Source of the DNA: Ignavibacteria bacterium | GTDB taxonomy: Bacteria; Bacteroidota; Ignavibacteria; Kapaibacteriales; UBA4661 | Length of the DNA: 62,743 nt | NCBI GenBank assembly: GCA_947459425.1 | Contig: CANHDJ010000018.1 | Coordinates: 1 to 62,743 of the forward strand | Reading direction: 5' to 3' | Shown: in pieces, positions 54,601-62,233 of the stretch | Numbering within the stretch: the stretch's first letter is position 1 | Layout: each line of letters begins with the position of its first letter | Program-made: the position numbers and the translations under genes | The notes under the pieces: generated by a model | Told to the model about the DNA's origin: nothing | Databases searched by the model: none | What the model saw: only the letters and a program-made list of their open reading frames with translations

Positions 54601-55149
54601 ATGAATATGATTGATGAAGGCAAGCTCAATATATCACCGGAAGAATTGCAAGTCAATGTTCTAATAGCAGCCCTCGTTGCTGATGCAGAGGCGCTTGCAC
54701 GACCCAAAAACCTGATATTCCACTATGATAAGCCCGATAAACTCTACTACATTCACGCTGACCAAAGCGCCTATATGCAGATTATCGAAAATCTGCTCTC
54801 CAATGCCGTCAAATACTCGCCCTTGAGCAAAAATGTTTGGGTTGAACTTACTGTGACGGAGCGCGACGGCAGAGAATACGTCATCTGCAGCGTCCGCGAC
54901 GAAGGCAATGGGCTAACGGATGAAGATAAAAAGCGTCTTTTTGGTAAATTTGCCCGTCTATCGGCACGCCCAACGGGGGGCGAGCATTCCACAGGTTTAG
55001 GTTTGTCTATTGTTAAAAAATTGGTAGAAGCAATGAATGGCGAGATTTGGTGCGAGTCGGAGCATCGAAAAGGGGCAACGTTTTCGGTCGCTTTTCCGCG
55101 CATTTATGCTGTTGCCGATACGCCAACGGACGATACACCTAACACTTAA
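51610..55149 (+). CDS. Large propeller sensor histidine kinase
   Basis: This 1179-residue protein has a membrane-anchored or signal N-terminus (about 15-35), two Reg_prop beta-propellers (about 50-730; LWIGTxxG-type blades), a Y_Y_Y domain (about 750-860; YAYMMEGIDKEFVSFG), one membrane helix (about 875-897), a coiled coil, and a kinase core with H946 (GIAAHDLKTPLS), ENLLSNAVKYSP, DEGNGLTDED and STGLGLSIVKK. It has no receiver or HTH, unlike hybrid two-component systems in Bacteroides, so signalling must go to another regulator. Ligand unknown; often polysaccharide-derived. Confidence 0.93.
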   Translation: MGLSKHIRRIFLTDAAVFVNALIMLLSWCALGAWQQSHRTPPQPSSPRTSVSTAQEYAFTRIGLEQGLSQSSVYAMMQDKRGFLWIGTQDGINKYDGYRFIAYHNVSANSSASAGMKGTLPNAWITQIVCDKYDNLWIGSNGGGLAHIHRDSNQAMLLPVVLDNGASKRTTAHSLTSGFVTALTTDNRGSLWIGTEKGLRRIDTLKASYQSTSANVTLRSLAESIRDSATARIIAGEITALVSDRWGRVWVGTRNGFFCYKPKNRWQPSLATNDTRPEEIILLTDGQGKPSVQSLFADSLGRIWVGTLGKGVLLYNPDTRQTRVFSAAPLPNTSQNRVNSLSNSSIFCFATDERGYLWIGTDNGVNILQRNIHHLPDDADVEVAVCRSVTQMSYSLSDNAVRSLYCDASGTMWVGTLTAGMSVWNPLKSRFGRYSPDIGNAAFLPYRVVRSFYEESDSVLWVGTDDGLVRWNRRSQSFEHLPTISSDGYGLPSGRIWSITRDAGGIFWFGTDGGGLCRYDPKRRTFTNFQHNPNDSTTVCNNRVRLVVPDNNGCLWLGTLNGLDYFNPQTHSCTHFRYDPQSSAGICNDRIQAIFCDADSTVWMATAAGLTRFDRKRNAWKHYFRDADKGNLPNNWVRHVMRDRDGTLWVATVSGIAKYDPQKDSFIKYGLQQGLLNEYVYGIVEDTNGFLWMGTDKGLARFDKKNNLFRVYEAGDGLQSNEFNTNAFYRTSSGELLFGGVNGMNIFHPNNLRERLFMPPIVLTAVKIFNVERFFDTDVSALQELALSYQDHLVEFDFAALDFANIARIQYAYMMEGIDKEFVSFGTRNFATYTNLPAGEYIFRVRATNADGVWNARELRLRLQIVPPFWETWWFRSGLFLIVCGIVLGGVQLRLRRIAQRNMLLKEEVRKRTLQLEQSNQELAWSNGRLHDLNNEKNAILGIAAHDLKTPLSTMLTLTELVENDNATLSHEELHHFNSLMRQSANRMMALITQLLNMNMIDEGKLNISPEELQVNVLIAALVADAEALARPKNLIFHYDKPDKLYYIHADQSAYMQIIENLLSNAVKYSPLSKNVWVELTVTERDGREYVICSVRDEGNGLTDEDKKRLFGKFARLSARPTGGEHSTGLGLSIVKKLVEAMNGEIWCESEHRKGATFSVAFPRIYAVADTPTDDTPNT

Positions 55150-55173
55150 AAATTTCACTGTTTATCCTGTATT

Positions 55174-56334
55174 ATGCTCAAACGTCTTGAACTCGCTTTT
55201 CGTCGTGCCTTTATCAAGCGCCTCTATGGTTCTCATCCGCCTACAATTACCGTCCAAAGCCCTGAGGAGAGTTTTTATCTTCCGTCAAATTGCCGCATAC
55301 TGCTTCTTCGGCAAGACCGCATCGGCGATGTGATTGTCTCCATGCCGATTATGAGACTCTTACGCCAGAAATATCCTGAAGCCCGCATCGATATTATGCT
55401 TGGAGACAATAATATTGCCGTGAAAAATCTCGTTCTCACCTACTGCGATACCGTTTGGCGATATACAAAGCGCCTCCCGAAACTCCTTGGTTTGATGCAC
55501 TCTTTGAGAGATGTGGAGTACGATGTTGTTATTGATTTGATTGATAACGCCTCGCTTACGTCGTCATTGCTCGTGCGGTTTTGCGGGGCAATGTATTCGG
55601 TCGGTATTGACAAAGAAAATGCGGCAGCGTATTTATACGTTGTACCGCTTCTTGACCGAACACAAGCCCATATTGTTCATCGCATTACGCAGTTACTCCT
55701 GCCATTTGATATTGACCCTTCGGCAAGTAATCTTGATTTGGAATATCCGCTCACCGATGGCGATATTTATGCCGCAAAAGCAAAACTGCCCGCCAAGCAA
55801 GGAAAATGGCGTTTGGGAATCAATCTGAGCGGGCGCGGTGAGGAGATGTATTGGGGGCGAGAAAATTTTATATGGCTTGTAGAGCAGATGCAGACGGCGT
55901 TTCCGGCATTTGATGTGATGCTGATGGGAATGCCCGATTACGCTGGGGAAATTCAGGCGATTCAGGCGGCGATTCACGAGAACAAGACAAGGGATGCGTC
56001 GGTGTATAGCGCCCCGCCAGCCGCTTCACTCCACGAGTTTGCGGCAATGCTCCATGAATGCGATGCCGTTTTTACGCCCGATACTTCGGTAGTGCATTTG
56101 GCGGCGGCATGGAAACTTCCAACTGTGGCACTCTTTGTCTTCAATGAGTTTGGGCTAGTGCATTGGACACCCTTCAATACACCACACCGCGCCCTCGTTG
56201 TGGGCGAAGAAGCCTTTTTGCGTGGAGAAAATGTCGTGCGGACAATTTCACGCGATGAAGTCTGGAAGGCGCTTCAGGATATACTTTGGCGGGAATTTAC
56301 TGCCGGAAGATCAACCGAGAACACCTCACCGTAG
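55174..56334 (+). CDS. Glycosyltransferase family 9 (heptosyltransferase-like)
   Basis: This 386-residue cytoplasmic/membrane-associated protein has the N-terminal GT9 motif ILLLRQDRIGDVIVSMPIM, the mid region RLGINLSGRGEEMYWGREN, and VFTPDTSVVHLAAAWKLP, where the ADP-heptose/nucleotide-binding DTSVVHLAAA is typical. GT9 members add heptose to the lipopolysaccharide core. The sugar donor here is not proven. It follows the sensor kinase by 24 nt with no terminator and ends at a strong terminator. Confidence 0.9.
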   Translation: MLKRLELAFRRAFIKRLYGSHPPTITVQSPEESFYLPSNCRILLLRQDRIGDVIVSMPIMRLLRQKYPEARIDIMLGDNNIAVKNLVLTYCDTVWRYTKRLPKLLGLMHSLRDVEYDVVIDLIDNASLTSSLLVRFCGAMYSVGIDKENAAAYLYVVPLLDRTQAHIVHRITQLLLPFDIDPSASNLDLEYPLTDGDIYAAKAKLPAKQGKWRLGINLSGRGEEMYWGRENFIWLVEQMQTAFPAFDVMLMGMPDYAGEIQAIQAAIHENKTRDASVYSAPPAASLHEFAAMLHECDAVFTPDTSVVHLAAAWKLPTVALFVFNEFGLVHWTPFNTPHRALVVGEEAFLRGENVVRTISRDEVWKALQDILWREFTAGRSTENTSP

Positions 56335-56366
56335 ATTCACGTATTTCTTTTGATTACTTGTTCATA

Positions 56367-56409
56367 AAAAGCCTTGTATGCCGCATTCTATCTGGCGTAC
56401 AGGGCTTTT
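56367..56409. terminator. Bidirectional intrinsic terminator
   Basis: AAAAGCCTTGTATGCC (56367-56382) pairs with GGCGTACAGGGCTTTT (56394-56409) with a few G-U pairs. It separates the convergent GT9 and DUF6174 genes. Confidence 0.85.
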
Positions 56410-56420
56410 GCTGTTCCTTC

Positions 56421-56861
56421 TTAGCGCACAAGCATCGTTTCCAGCACGTATTCATCGTCAATCGCTTGTTTGATTGGGTCAGCACTCAAAAAACGCGGAT
56501 AACCATAGACAGAATCATACCGCACTTCAAACGACGCATCCGTGCGACTTTGCATGGCACGAATATTTGCAAAGATTGATTCAATGCTTGTTCCAAAAGC
56601 TGTATTGATAGAGTCGCCCTTCGCATCACGGGCGCGGACAATTTTTCCTGTGCTGTCAATGCTCAGTGTAAGCGGATACGCCAGCAGACCGCAGTAGCAC
56701 TGCCGCCGTTGCGTTAGCGTATATTGCTTGATACCATGCGCCTTCCAACGTGCTTCTGCCTCGTCGAGACGAGTAAAATTGCGTGGTGCGAGAATATTTC
56801 CATCGGAGCAGGCAAAAAGCCCGATGACGAGACTAAATAAAAGAGCAACGCGAGTGTTCAT
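56421..56861 (-). CDS. DUF6174 lipoprotein
   Basis: This 146-residue protein has a lipobox signal peptide (SLVIGLFACSDG, Cys near residue 18). It carries the DUF6174 pattern WKAHGIKQYTLTQRRQCYCG, then LTLSIDSTGKIV and SVYGYPRFLSADPIKQ plus DDEY. Function is unknown. It is a single gene bordered by the terminator at 56367. Confidence 0.75.
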   Translation of the reverse strand: MNTRVALLFSLVIGLFACSDGNILAPRNFTRLDEAEARWKAHGIKQYTLTQRRQCYCGLLAYPLTLSIDSTGKIVRARDAKGDSINTAFGTSIESIFANIRAMQSRTDASFEVRYDSVYGYPRFLSADPIKQAIDDEYVLETMLVR

Positions 56862-56972
56862 GGCGCTTTGAGCAAAAATAGGGTTGGGAAAGTAGCTGTT
56901 TCTCTTTGGTAAGAGGCAGCAAAGTGCAAAAAGTCACACCCCTCCAATGGTCTTTTGCCGAAAGCACGGACA

Positions 56973-59387
56973 TCAATTCCCCAATATCGTCGCTGACACT
57001 GTGAACCGCAGCACCGAAGGGAATTGTGGATACCCGGCAACGGTAAAAGTCGGCAAATTGAGTGCATTCTGGTACGTGGCACGAATAAACAAACTGCCAA
57101 ACACTTCCGCCCCAGCAACAATATCAATTCCGTTCCCCGTCAAACCCTGCTCTTCGCTGGCAGGAACGTAAGCCCAGAGCATTGGCGAGAAGCGCTCTCC
57201 AACAAATGGGGTCATCACCCGCACTCGCACCCCCGCCCGCAACACATCTCGCCCAAAGATGTACTCGTACTGCGCCGTTGCCCCTGCATACAGAAGCGGC
57301 AAGCGTCTGTCGGGCTTGCCGTCCGTCTGCGATAGTGTCCCATTCGCAAAACCGCTCACAACTAAGCCGCCACCGAACAGAATATTTTTCACGTGCCAGT
57401 TCATCGTTATCGAAGCACCGAAAATCGTGCGACTTCCGCCATTGAATGCTCTGACCGTTGCAAGTGTTGAAACAGTAGCGACAGGAATGCTAACAGAATT
57501 ATCCAGAACAGCTAACGGAACGTTTTCTATTTGATAAACAATCGGATCTCTAATCTCTCGCCCAAATGCTACAATATCCGATGAAAATGTACTTTGTGCT
57601 GTTTCCTGATAAAATCGTAAACCTGCCAGTCCGAGTAAATGTTCTTCTGGACGAAGAACATTTAATGAAAGCCCAGCAGCACCGCTTTCTGACAAAGAAG
57701 GTAATCGAAAACTCCTTGAAGCATCTGCCCAGAATTGAAGATTTCCGCTTGTGGAATGAATAAGATTTAAGGCGATTTTTGCTCCAAGAGATAATCCTGT
57801 GTATGCACCTACAATCGTGAAACGCGCTCCGCCACTTACATCCAAACTCTTCGATAATTGGAAACCTAAGCGCCCAAATGTACTCACCTCACCTTGAACA
57901 CGTGTACGGAACAAATTTTCTCGGGCTTGATTATCCCAATAAATGCTACTCGGAATCGAATGCAGTTCCACCGTTCCGCCCGCTTGCAATGAGGCTTCCA
58001 GCGCTGAAAAGAGCGAAACGTGTGTTTCGATGCGCCCCGTAGCACCGATGGTGAGGTTTGTGCTGGTTGACTGGGCAATGCGCAGGTCTGGCGCTCCTGT
58101 CAAGCCGCCTCTGGATTGCGTTGCTGCCGTAAATGCCCCTTGCAGACTTGACCGCTCCAACGCTCGCCCGTCAATGCTGGTGTATGCCGAAAGCGTTGCT
58201 GCGATACTCGAATCTCGCGTCAGAAAAGCGCTCCCTGTGAGCGTGAAATCATGCCGGAGTGTGTTTTCTTGCAGTTCGTTGAATATCGTTGCAGAGGTTA
58301 TCACGTCTGGTCTCACCGTCGAAAGCAAGCCGCCATTTGCCGTTAGGCGCTGCTGAGTTCCCAGATAGGAAAAGGTCAAACTAGCTGTCGAAGACGGATT
58401 CCATCGCGCCATTACCCGCACGTTCCAAAGGCGGCTGCCTGTATTGTTGTAGAGGCGATTGGCGTTTTGGGTTCGTGCGCCCAGCGTGATATTGAGATTT
58501 GGTGCGGCATTGTAGCTAATATCCACGTCGGCGGCGGTAAATTGGTCGCCAAATTGCTGATACCAAATTCTTGTGTAGAGATTTTTCGTGTCGTGGCGTA
58601 CTTCCTGAACGTTTATTAACGCACCTGCGGCATTATTTGCTAAAATTGCTGCGTCTGAGCCGATAAACACTTCGGTCTGTTCTGCCATTTCGGGAGGAAG
58701 TTGTTCCAAAAATGTTGCCCCCAGCGCCACATTCCGTATGCTTCGCCCGTTCATCGTCACGGCAACGTCTCGCGTTCCTGCGCCCAGAATAGCGAGGTGG
58801 TTGTACGCACCTTGCAGCCCCAAAAAAAGCGGAAAGGTAGCGGGCAAGCGCTCTGCCAGCATATCGGGTAATCCCGTATAGTCCTGCCATTGCCTATCGC
58901 GCTTTTCAATGGTGACAAATGCTTGCGTAGAAGTCAGCATCATGCGCCCATGCTCACGCATTGGGGCAAAGAGTCGAATGCTGGCGGTGCTTACGCCCTG
59001 CTTTTCCTGCACCAGCGCCCGTAATGCTTGCGAGGCTGCATTGGTACTGGTGGTGGCGTTTGTGGTCGTGAGGCTGGCACTCGTGGTTGTTAGATTGGCA
59101 TTGCTTACACTCAGTGCTGGCTTGGCGGGAAGCGTTACTTTTGTTTGGGCTAAAAGGGGAAATGATGCCGTCAAGAGCAGAAGCAAACACAGGTGCGCTG
59201 AAAGAAAAAAAGCAGATATTTGCCCCCTTGATAAAGGGGGAACGGGGGATTTACCACTCACTTGGTGTTGCGAGAACTTACATCTCATACCGAAAATCCC
59301 CCGTTCCCCCTTTATCAAGGGGGCGAATGCGACATCATTCAGGCATACTTGAATAGTTACTATTGTTTTTGTGGTCATGCTCTTCAC
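56973..59387 (-). CDS. TonB-dependent receptor-like outer-membrane protein
   Basis: 804 residues if started at 59387; a start at 59288 lies inside the palindromic element and gives about 771. Plug-like segments include DYTGLPDMLAERLP, GAGTRDVAVTMNGRSIRNV and GSDAAILANNAAGALINV; a long beta barrel follows, ending with FTVSATILGN. The hydrophobic signal core ISAFFLSAHLCLLLLL comes after residues translated from the palindrome at 59222-59324, so the native start has probably been altered. The ligand is unknown. It is not clearly coupled to a partner gene. Confidence 0.7.
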   Translation of the reverse strand: MKSMTTKTIVTIQVCLNDVAFAPLIKGERGIFGMRCKFSQHQVSGKSPVPPLSRGQISAFFLSAHLCLLLLLTASFPLLAQTKVTLPAKPALSVSNANLTTTSASLTTTNATTSTNAASQALRALVQEKQGVSTASIRLFAPMREHGRMMLTSTQAFVTIEKRDRQWQDYTGLPDMLAERLPATFPLFLGLQGAYNHLAILGAGTRDVAVTMNGRSIRNVALGATFLEQLPPEMAEQTEVFIGSDAAILANNAAGALINVQEVRHDTKNLYTRIWYQQFGDQFTAADVDISYNAAPNLNITLGARTQNANRLYNNTGSRLWNVRVMARWNPSSTASLTFSYLGTQQRLTANGGLLSTVRPDVITSATIFNELQENTLRHDFTLTGSAFLTRDSSIAATLSAYTSIDGRALERSSLQGAFTAATQSRGGLTGAPDLRIAQSTSTNLTIGATGRIETHVSLFSALEASLQAGGTVELHSIPSSIYWDNQARENLFRTRVQGEVSTFGRLGFQLSKSLDVSGGARFTIVGAYTGLSLGAKIALNLIHSTSGNLQFWADASRSFRLPSLSESGAAGLSLNVLRPEEHLLGLAGLRFYQETAQSTFSSDIVAFGREIRDPIVYQIENVPLAVLDNSVSIPVATVSTLATVRAFNGGSRTIFGASITMNWHVKNILFGGGLVVSGFANGTLSQTDGKPDRRLPLLYAGATAQYEYIFGRDVLRAGVRVRVMTPFVGERFSPMLWAYVPASEEQGLTGNGIDIVAGAEVFGSLFIRATYQNALNLPTFTVAGYPQFPSVLRFTVSATILGN
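59222..59324. repeat. Palindromic element with perfect 31-bp arms inside a receptor gene
   Basis: Two 31-bp arms (59222-59252 and 59294-59324) are exact reverse complements around a 41-nt loop. Each arm holds GCCCCCTTGATAAAGGGGG-type sequence with AACGGGGGATTT. The element is translated in the receptor frame as APLIKGERGI and GKSPVPPLSRG. Similar short repeats are known in several bacterial groups; the family was not searched. Confidence 0.9.
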
Positions 59388-59440
59388 AGGCGATAATCCT
59401 TGTTATACTGAAAGCGGTCGGAGGTTGTGCAGACGCAGCA

Positions 59441-59485
59441 CCCGCCCGACGGCAGCGTATTTGCTCTCCTCAGCCGCCGGACGGG
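59441..59485. repeat. GC-rich hairpin, repeated family
   Basis: CCCGCCCGACGGC (59441-59453) faces GCCGCCGGACGGG (59473-59485), with two C-A mismatches as in the 18696 hairpin. It lies between the receptor and the acyl-CoA dehydrogenase. No clear T run follows, so it may be a repeat rather than a terminator. Confidence 0.5.
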
Positions 59486-59519
59486 AAGAGTTTTGTGACC
59501 TTCGTTAATATATTTCCAC

Positions 59520-60728
59520 CTACGCGCTTTGCACGTCGTATCCGTACTGCTTGAGAATTGTTCTGGCAAGCACGGTTTTATGAACTTCGTCGGGTCCATC
59601 GTAAATACGCGCTGCGCGTTCGTGCCTGTACCAATACGCCAGCACCGTGTCGTCGGTAATGCCAAGCGCACCATGCGTTTGAACGGCGCGGTCGAGAACG
59701 TGTTGAAGCACATTTGCCACAAAAAATTTAATCGTGGAAATAGACTCTTTCATTGCCTGAGCGCCGTTTTTGTCAATACCATCGGCGGTGTGCAGCACCA
59801 TATACCGCGCTGCATCTATCTCCGCACGACTTTCGGCTATCCATGTTTGAATGATTTGCTTGCTGGCAAGTGGCTTCCCAGGCGAAAGTTCCCGCGCCAC
59901 CGCATAGCGGCACATCAAATCCAGCGCCCGCTCGCAAATGCCGATAAAGCGCATACAATGGTGGATACGCCCAGGTCCCAAGCGGTGTTGCGCTAGTGCG
60001 AAGCCCGCCCCTTCTTTACCCAACAGATTACTTGCCGGAACGCGGCAATTCTCGAAGCGTACTTCGGCGTGGCTGGCGTAACTATCGCCTTCGTCGCCCA
60101 TAATTTTGATATTGCGCACAAGTTGGAAGCCGGGTGTATTTGTCGGAACGATAATCATACTTGCGCGTTTGTGAGGCGCGTCGGCGGGATTCGTCACCGC
60201 CATCGTCACAGCAAACGCCGAGCCGTCGGCGGAGGATGTGAACCATTTATGACCACTCACGACATATTCATCGCCCTCGCGCACGGCTGTTGTTGCCATG
60301 TTGACGGGATTCGACCCTGCAAATTCCGGCTCTGTCATCGCAAAGCAGGAACGAATCTCGCCCCGCATGAGCGGCTCCAAAAACGTGTGCTTCTGCTCCG
60401 GCGTGGCGAACTGGTGCAGCAATTCCATATTGCCAATATCGGGCGCTTGGCAGTTAAAAACATAGTGACCAAGCGGGCTGCGACCAAGTTCTTCGCTCAC
60501 CATGCCGAACTCGGTCAAGGTCAATTCCAAACCGCCGTCGGCAACGGGTAGATGCGGTGTCCACAGCCCCATTTCCTTCACGCGCCCGCGTAACGCCTCA
60601 AGTTGTGGTTCGAGTGCGCGAAAAGAACCGTGCAGATATGCGGCTTCCAAAGGAATAATCTCTTCGGCGACAAAAGTGCGTAGGCGCGGCAAGAGCGCAG
60701 CAACACGCTCGGTTGTGAATATGTTCAT
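59520..60728 (-). CDS. Acyl-CoA dehydrogenase (ACAD10/11-like)
   Basis: This 402-residue flavoenzyme oxidises acyl-CoA to enoyl-CoA. It has CFAMTEPEFAGSNPVNMAT and VVSGHKWFTSSADG in the middle domain, then RLGPGRIHHCMRFIG, the helix pattern QTHGALGI and the C-terminal RIYDGPDEVHKTVLARTIL. The RLGPGRIHHCM pattern matches the ACAD10/11 group. It could supply enoyl-CoA to the PhaJ/PhaC pathway, but the genes are 25 kb apart, so that is only inference. Electrons go to an ETF that is not in this window. Confidence 0.93.
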   Translation of the reverse strand: MNIFTTERVAALLPRLRTFVAEEIIPLEAAYLHGSFRALEPQLEALRGRVKEMGLWTPHLPVADGGLELTLTEFGMVSEELGRSPLGHYVFNCQAPDIGNMELLHQFATPEQKHTFLEPLMRGEIRSCFAMTEPEFAGSNPVNMATTAVREGDEYVVSGHKWFTSSADGSAFAVTMAVTNPADAPHKRASMIIVPTNTPGFQLVRNIKIMGDEGDSYASHAEVRFENCRVPASNLLGKEGAGFALAQHRLGPGRIHHCMRFIGICERALDLMCRYAVARELSPGKPLASKQIIQTWIAESRAEIDAARYMVLHTADGIDKNGAQAMKESISTIKFFVANVLQHVLDRAVQTHGALGITDDTVLAYWYRHERAARIYDGPDEVHKTVLARTILKQYGYDVQSA

Positions 60729-60765
60729 GGTAACACCAATCCTTATGCGTTAATTTTGACCTGAC

Positions 60766-60934
60766 GTTACGCTTTTCCCAATTCCCCTTCACATTGTGAA
60801 GGGGTGTCAGTCAAGCGCAGCGCAGACTGACGGGGTAGCACCTCTTGAGACGAGACGGAAACACCCCGTCCTCGCTACCGCTTGGACACCCCTCTTTGTT
60901 CCAAAGAGGGGAATGGCGAGGACACAAGCGTAAC
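60766..60934. repeat. Inverted REP-like doublet with GTTACGCTT ends
   Basis: About 169 bp bounded by GTTACGCTT (60766-60774) and AAGCGTAAC (60926-60934). Two related units lie in opposite orientation; each has ATTCCCCT, an inner hairpin (CCCCTTCAC/GTGAAGGGG on the left, CCCCTCTTTG/CCAAAGAGGGG on the right), then GGGTGTC and ACGGGGT. The left unit ends GACGGGGTAGCACCT, close to the 18715-18735 sequence. It fills the gap between two genes, next to the alpha-E stop codon. Confidence 0.75.
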
Positions 60935-60935
60935 T

Positions 60936-61940
60936 TCAGTTCTGAGTTTGAAAATTCTGATGTTGAAACTGCATCATTTCCATCGGGCGCAAAGTGAAAA
61001 ACGTCTCGACAACGCTTGCGCCAATGTCATTCAATTTAATTTGTACATCGTCCAAACATTCATGCAAACCTGTGGTGAAAATTTCCTTGATGTCGGTAAA
61101 CTCAAGGTCGGAGCGAAGTTTCCCGATAAGTTTTTCAGGTTGAGTGTCAAAGCGCCCGATGGGATTGCCAGTAATGGACGCAAGCGAGCGTTGTGCGCGG
61201 CTGACGGCATAGCGAATAGAGCGCGGGAATACGTCATCGAGCAGCAGGAAACTCGCCACCAACACGGGGTCAATGCGGTGATAGGTTTTGCGGTACATTT
61301 CCAATGCGCTTGCCGATTTCAAGACGGCTGCCCATTGGATATTGTCCAGCGACGAGCCAACATCGGCAATATCGGGCAGCAAAATAAAATATTTTACGTC
61401 CAAAATCCGTGATGTTTTGTCTGCCCGTTCCAAAAAGCGCCCCAAACGCCCGAAATGCCACGCTTCATTGTGCGACATCGTTGCCGCCATCACGCCTTCA
61501 AAAAGGTGCGCCGAGAGTTTCATTTTGGTAAACATCTCGAATTGATTCGCAATCACGCTAAAGTCCGTGCGGGCTTGCATGGCGAGGTCGCGGACGAGAA
61601 GATAAAATTTATTGACCTGTTCCCACATTTCGGAAGAAATAATCTCGCGGATAGAACGAGCGTTCTCTCGTGCAGAAGTCAGACAGGACAAGATAGAATT
61701 GGGATTGTCGGTGTCGAACATGAGAAAATTCATCACGTTTTCTTTCGTTGGCGTGGAGTATTTTTTCTCAAAAAGTGTGTTATCGCCGGAGACCATCACA
61801 AGCGGCATCCATTGAGCGCCATTGGGGTCGGGGGCATCCAACGCCAAAATAAAATTGACCGCAATAAACCGTGCGGTATTTTCTGCCCGCTCAATATAGC
61901 GGCACATCCAGTACATCGAATCAGCGACGCGACTAAGCAT
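60936..61940 (-). CDS. Alpha-E domain protein (DUF403)
   Basis: This 334-residue protein starts at 61940 (MLSRVADSMYWMCRYIERAE), with GGGAGAG upstream. It has the DUF403 motif WMCRYIERAENTARF at the start, REIISSEMWEQVNKFY in the middle, and GRLGRFLERADKTSRILDV and a C-terminal helical end. Such proteins usually work with a circularly permuted ATP-grasp peptide ligase and a transglutaminase-like protein. No ATP-grasp gene is seen in the window upstream of it. Its role is not established. Confidence 0.85.
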   Translation of the reverse strand: MLSRVADSMYWMCRYIERAENTARFIAVNFILALDAPDPNGAQWMPLVMVSGDNTLFEKKYSTPTKENVMNFLMFDTDNPNSILSCLTSARENARSIREIISSEMWEQVNKFYLLVRDLAMQARTDFSVIANQFEMFTKMKLSAHLFEGVMAATMSHNEAWHFGRLGRFLERADKTSRILDVKYFILLPDIADVGSSLDNIQWAAVLKSASALEMYRKTYHRIDPVLVASFLLLDDVFPRSIRYAVSRAQRSLASITGNPIGRFDTQPEKLIGKLRSDLEFTDIKEIFTTGLHECLDDVQIKLNDIGASVVETFFTLRPMEMMQFQHQNFQTQN

Positions 61941-62077
61941 ACTATTCTCTCCCAAAAATTCAACAAGTTTAGAGATTAAGCGATAAATGTTTGCAGTGGT
62001 GATTGCTTTTGAACTCGTCGTCAAAAAGCAAATTACGCCTATCTGGTAAGGTACAAAAAAATCAGTGAAAAAGCACT

Positions 62078-62106
62078 CAAAAATATTGATTGGCAGCGTC
62101 GCACAA
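62078..62106 (-). promoter_or_regulatory. Bacteroidota-type promoter for the alpha-E gene
   Basis: On the minus strand TTG (62106-62104), 18-nt spacer, TATTTTTG (62085-62078). Transcription would start near 62071, about 130 nt before the ATG at 61940. Confidence 0.6.
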
Positions 62107-62141
62107 TCGTAACATAGAACCGATGCTACCTACCAAACAAC

Positions 62142-62175
62142 AGTGAGACTCCCACAAAGCAGTAAGAGTCTCACT
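62142..62175 (-). terminator. Hairpin terminator after the CHRD protein
   Basis: AGTGAGACTC (62142-62151) pairs perfectly with GAGTCTCACT (62166-62175), loop 14 nt. It lies downstream of the stop of the minus-strand CHRD gene; the following T run is short. Confidence 0.65.
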
Positions 62176-62233
62176 ATTGGAAAACAATGTTGAAAGGAAA
62201 ATCTACCCCGAGTGCAGATTGAAATCTCAAATA

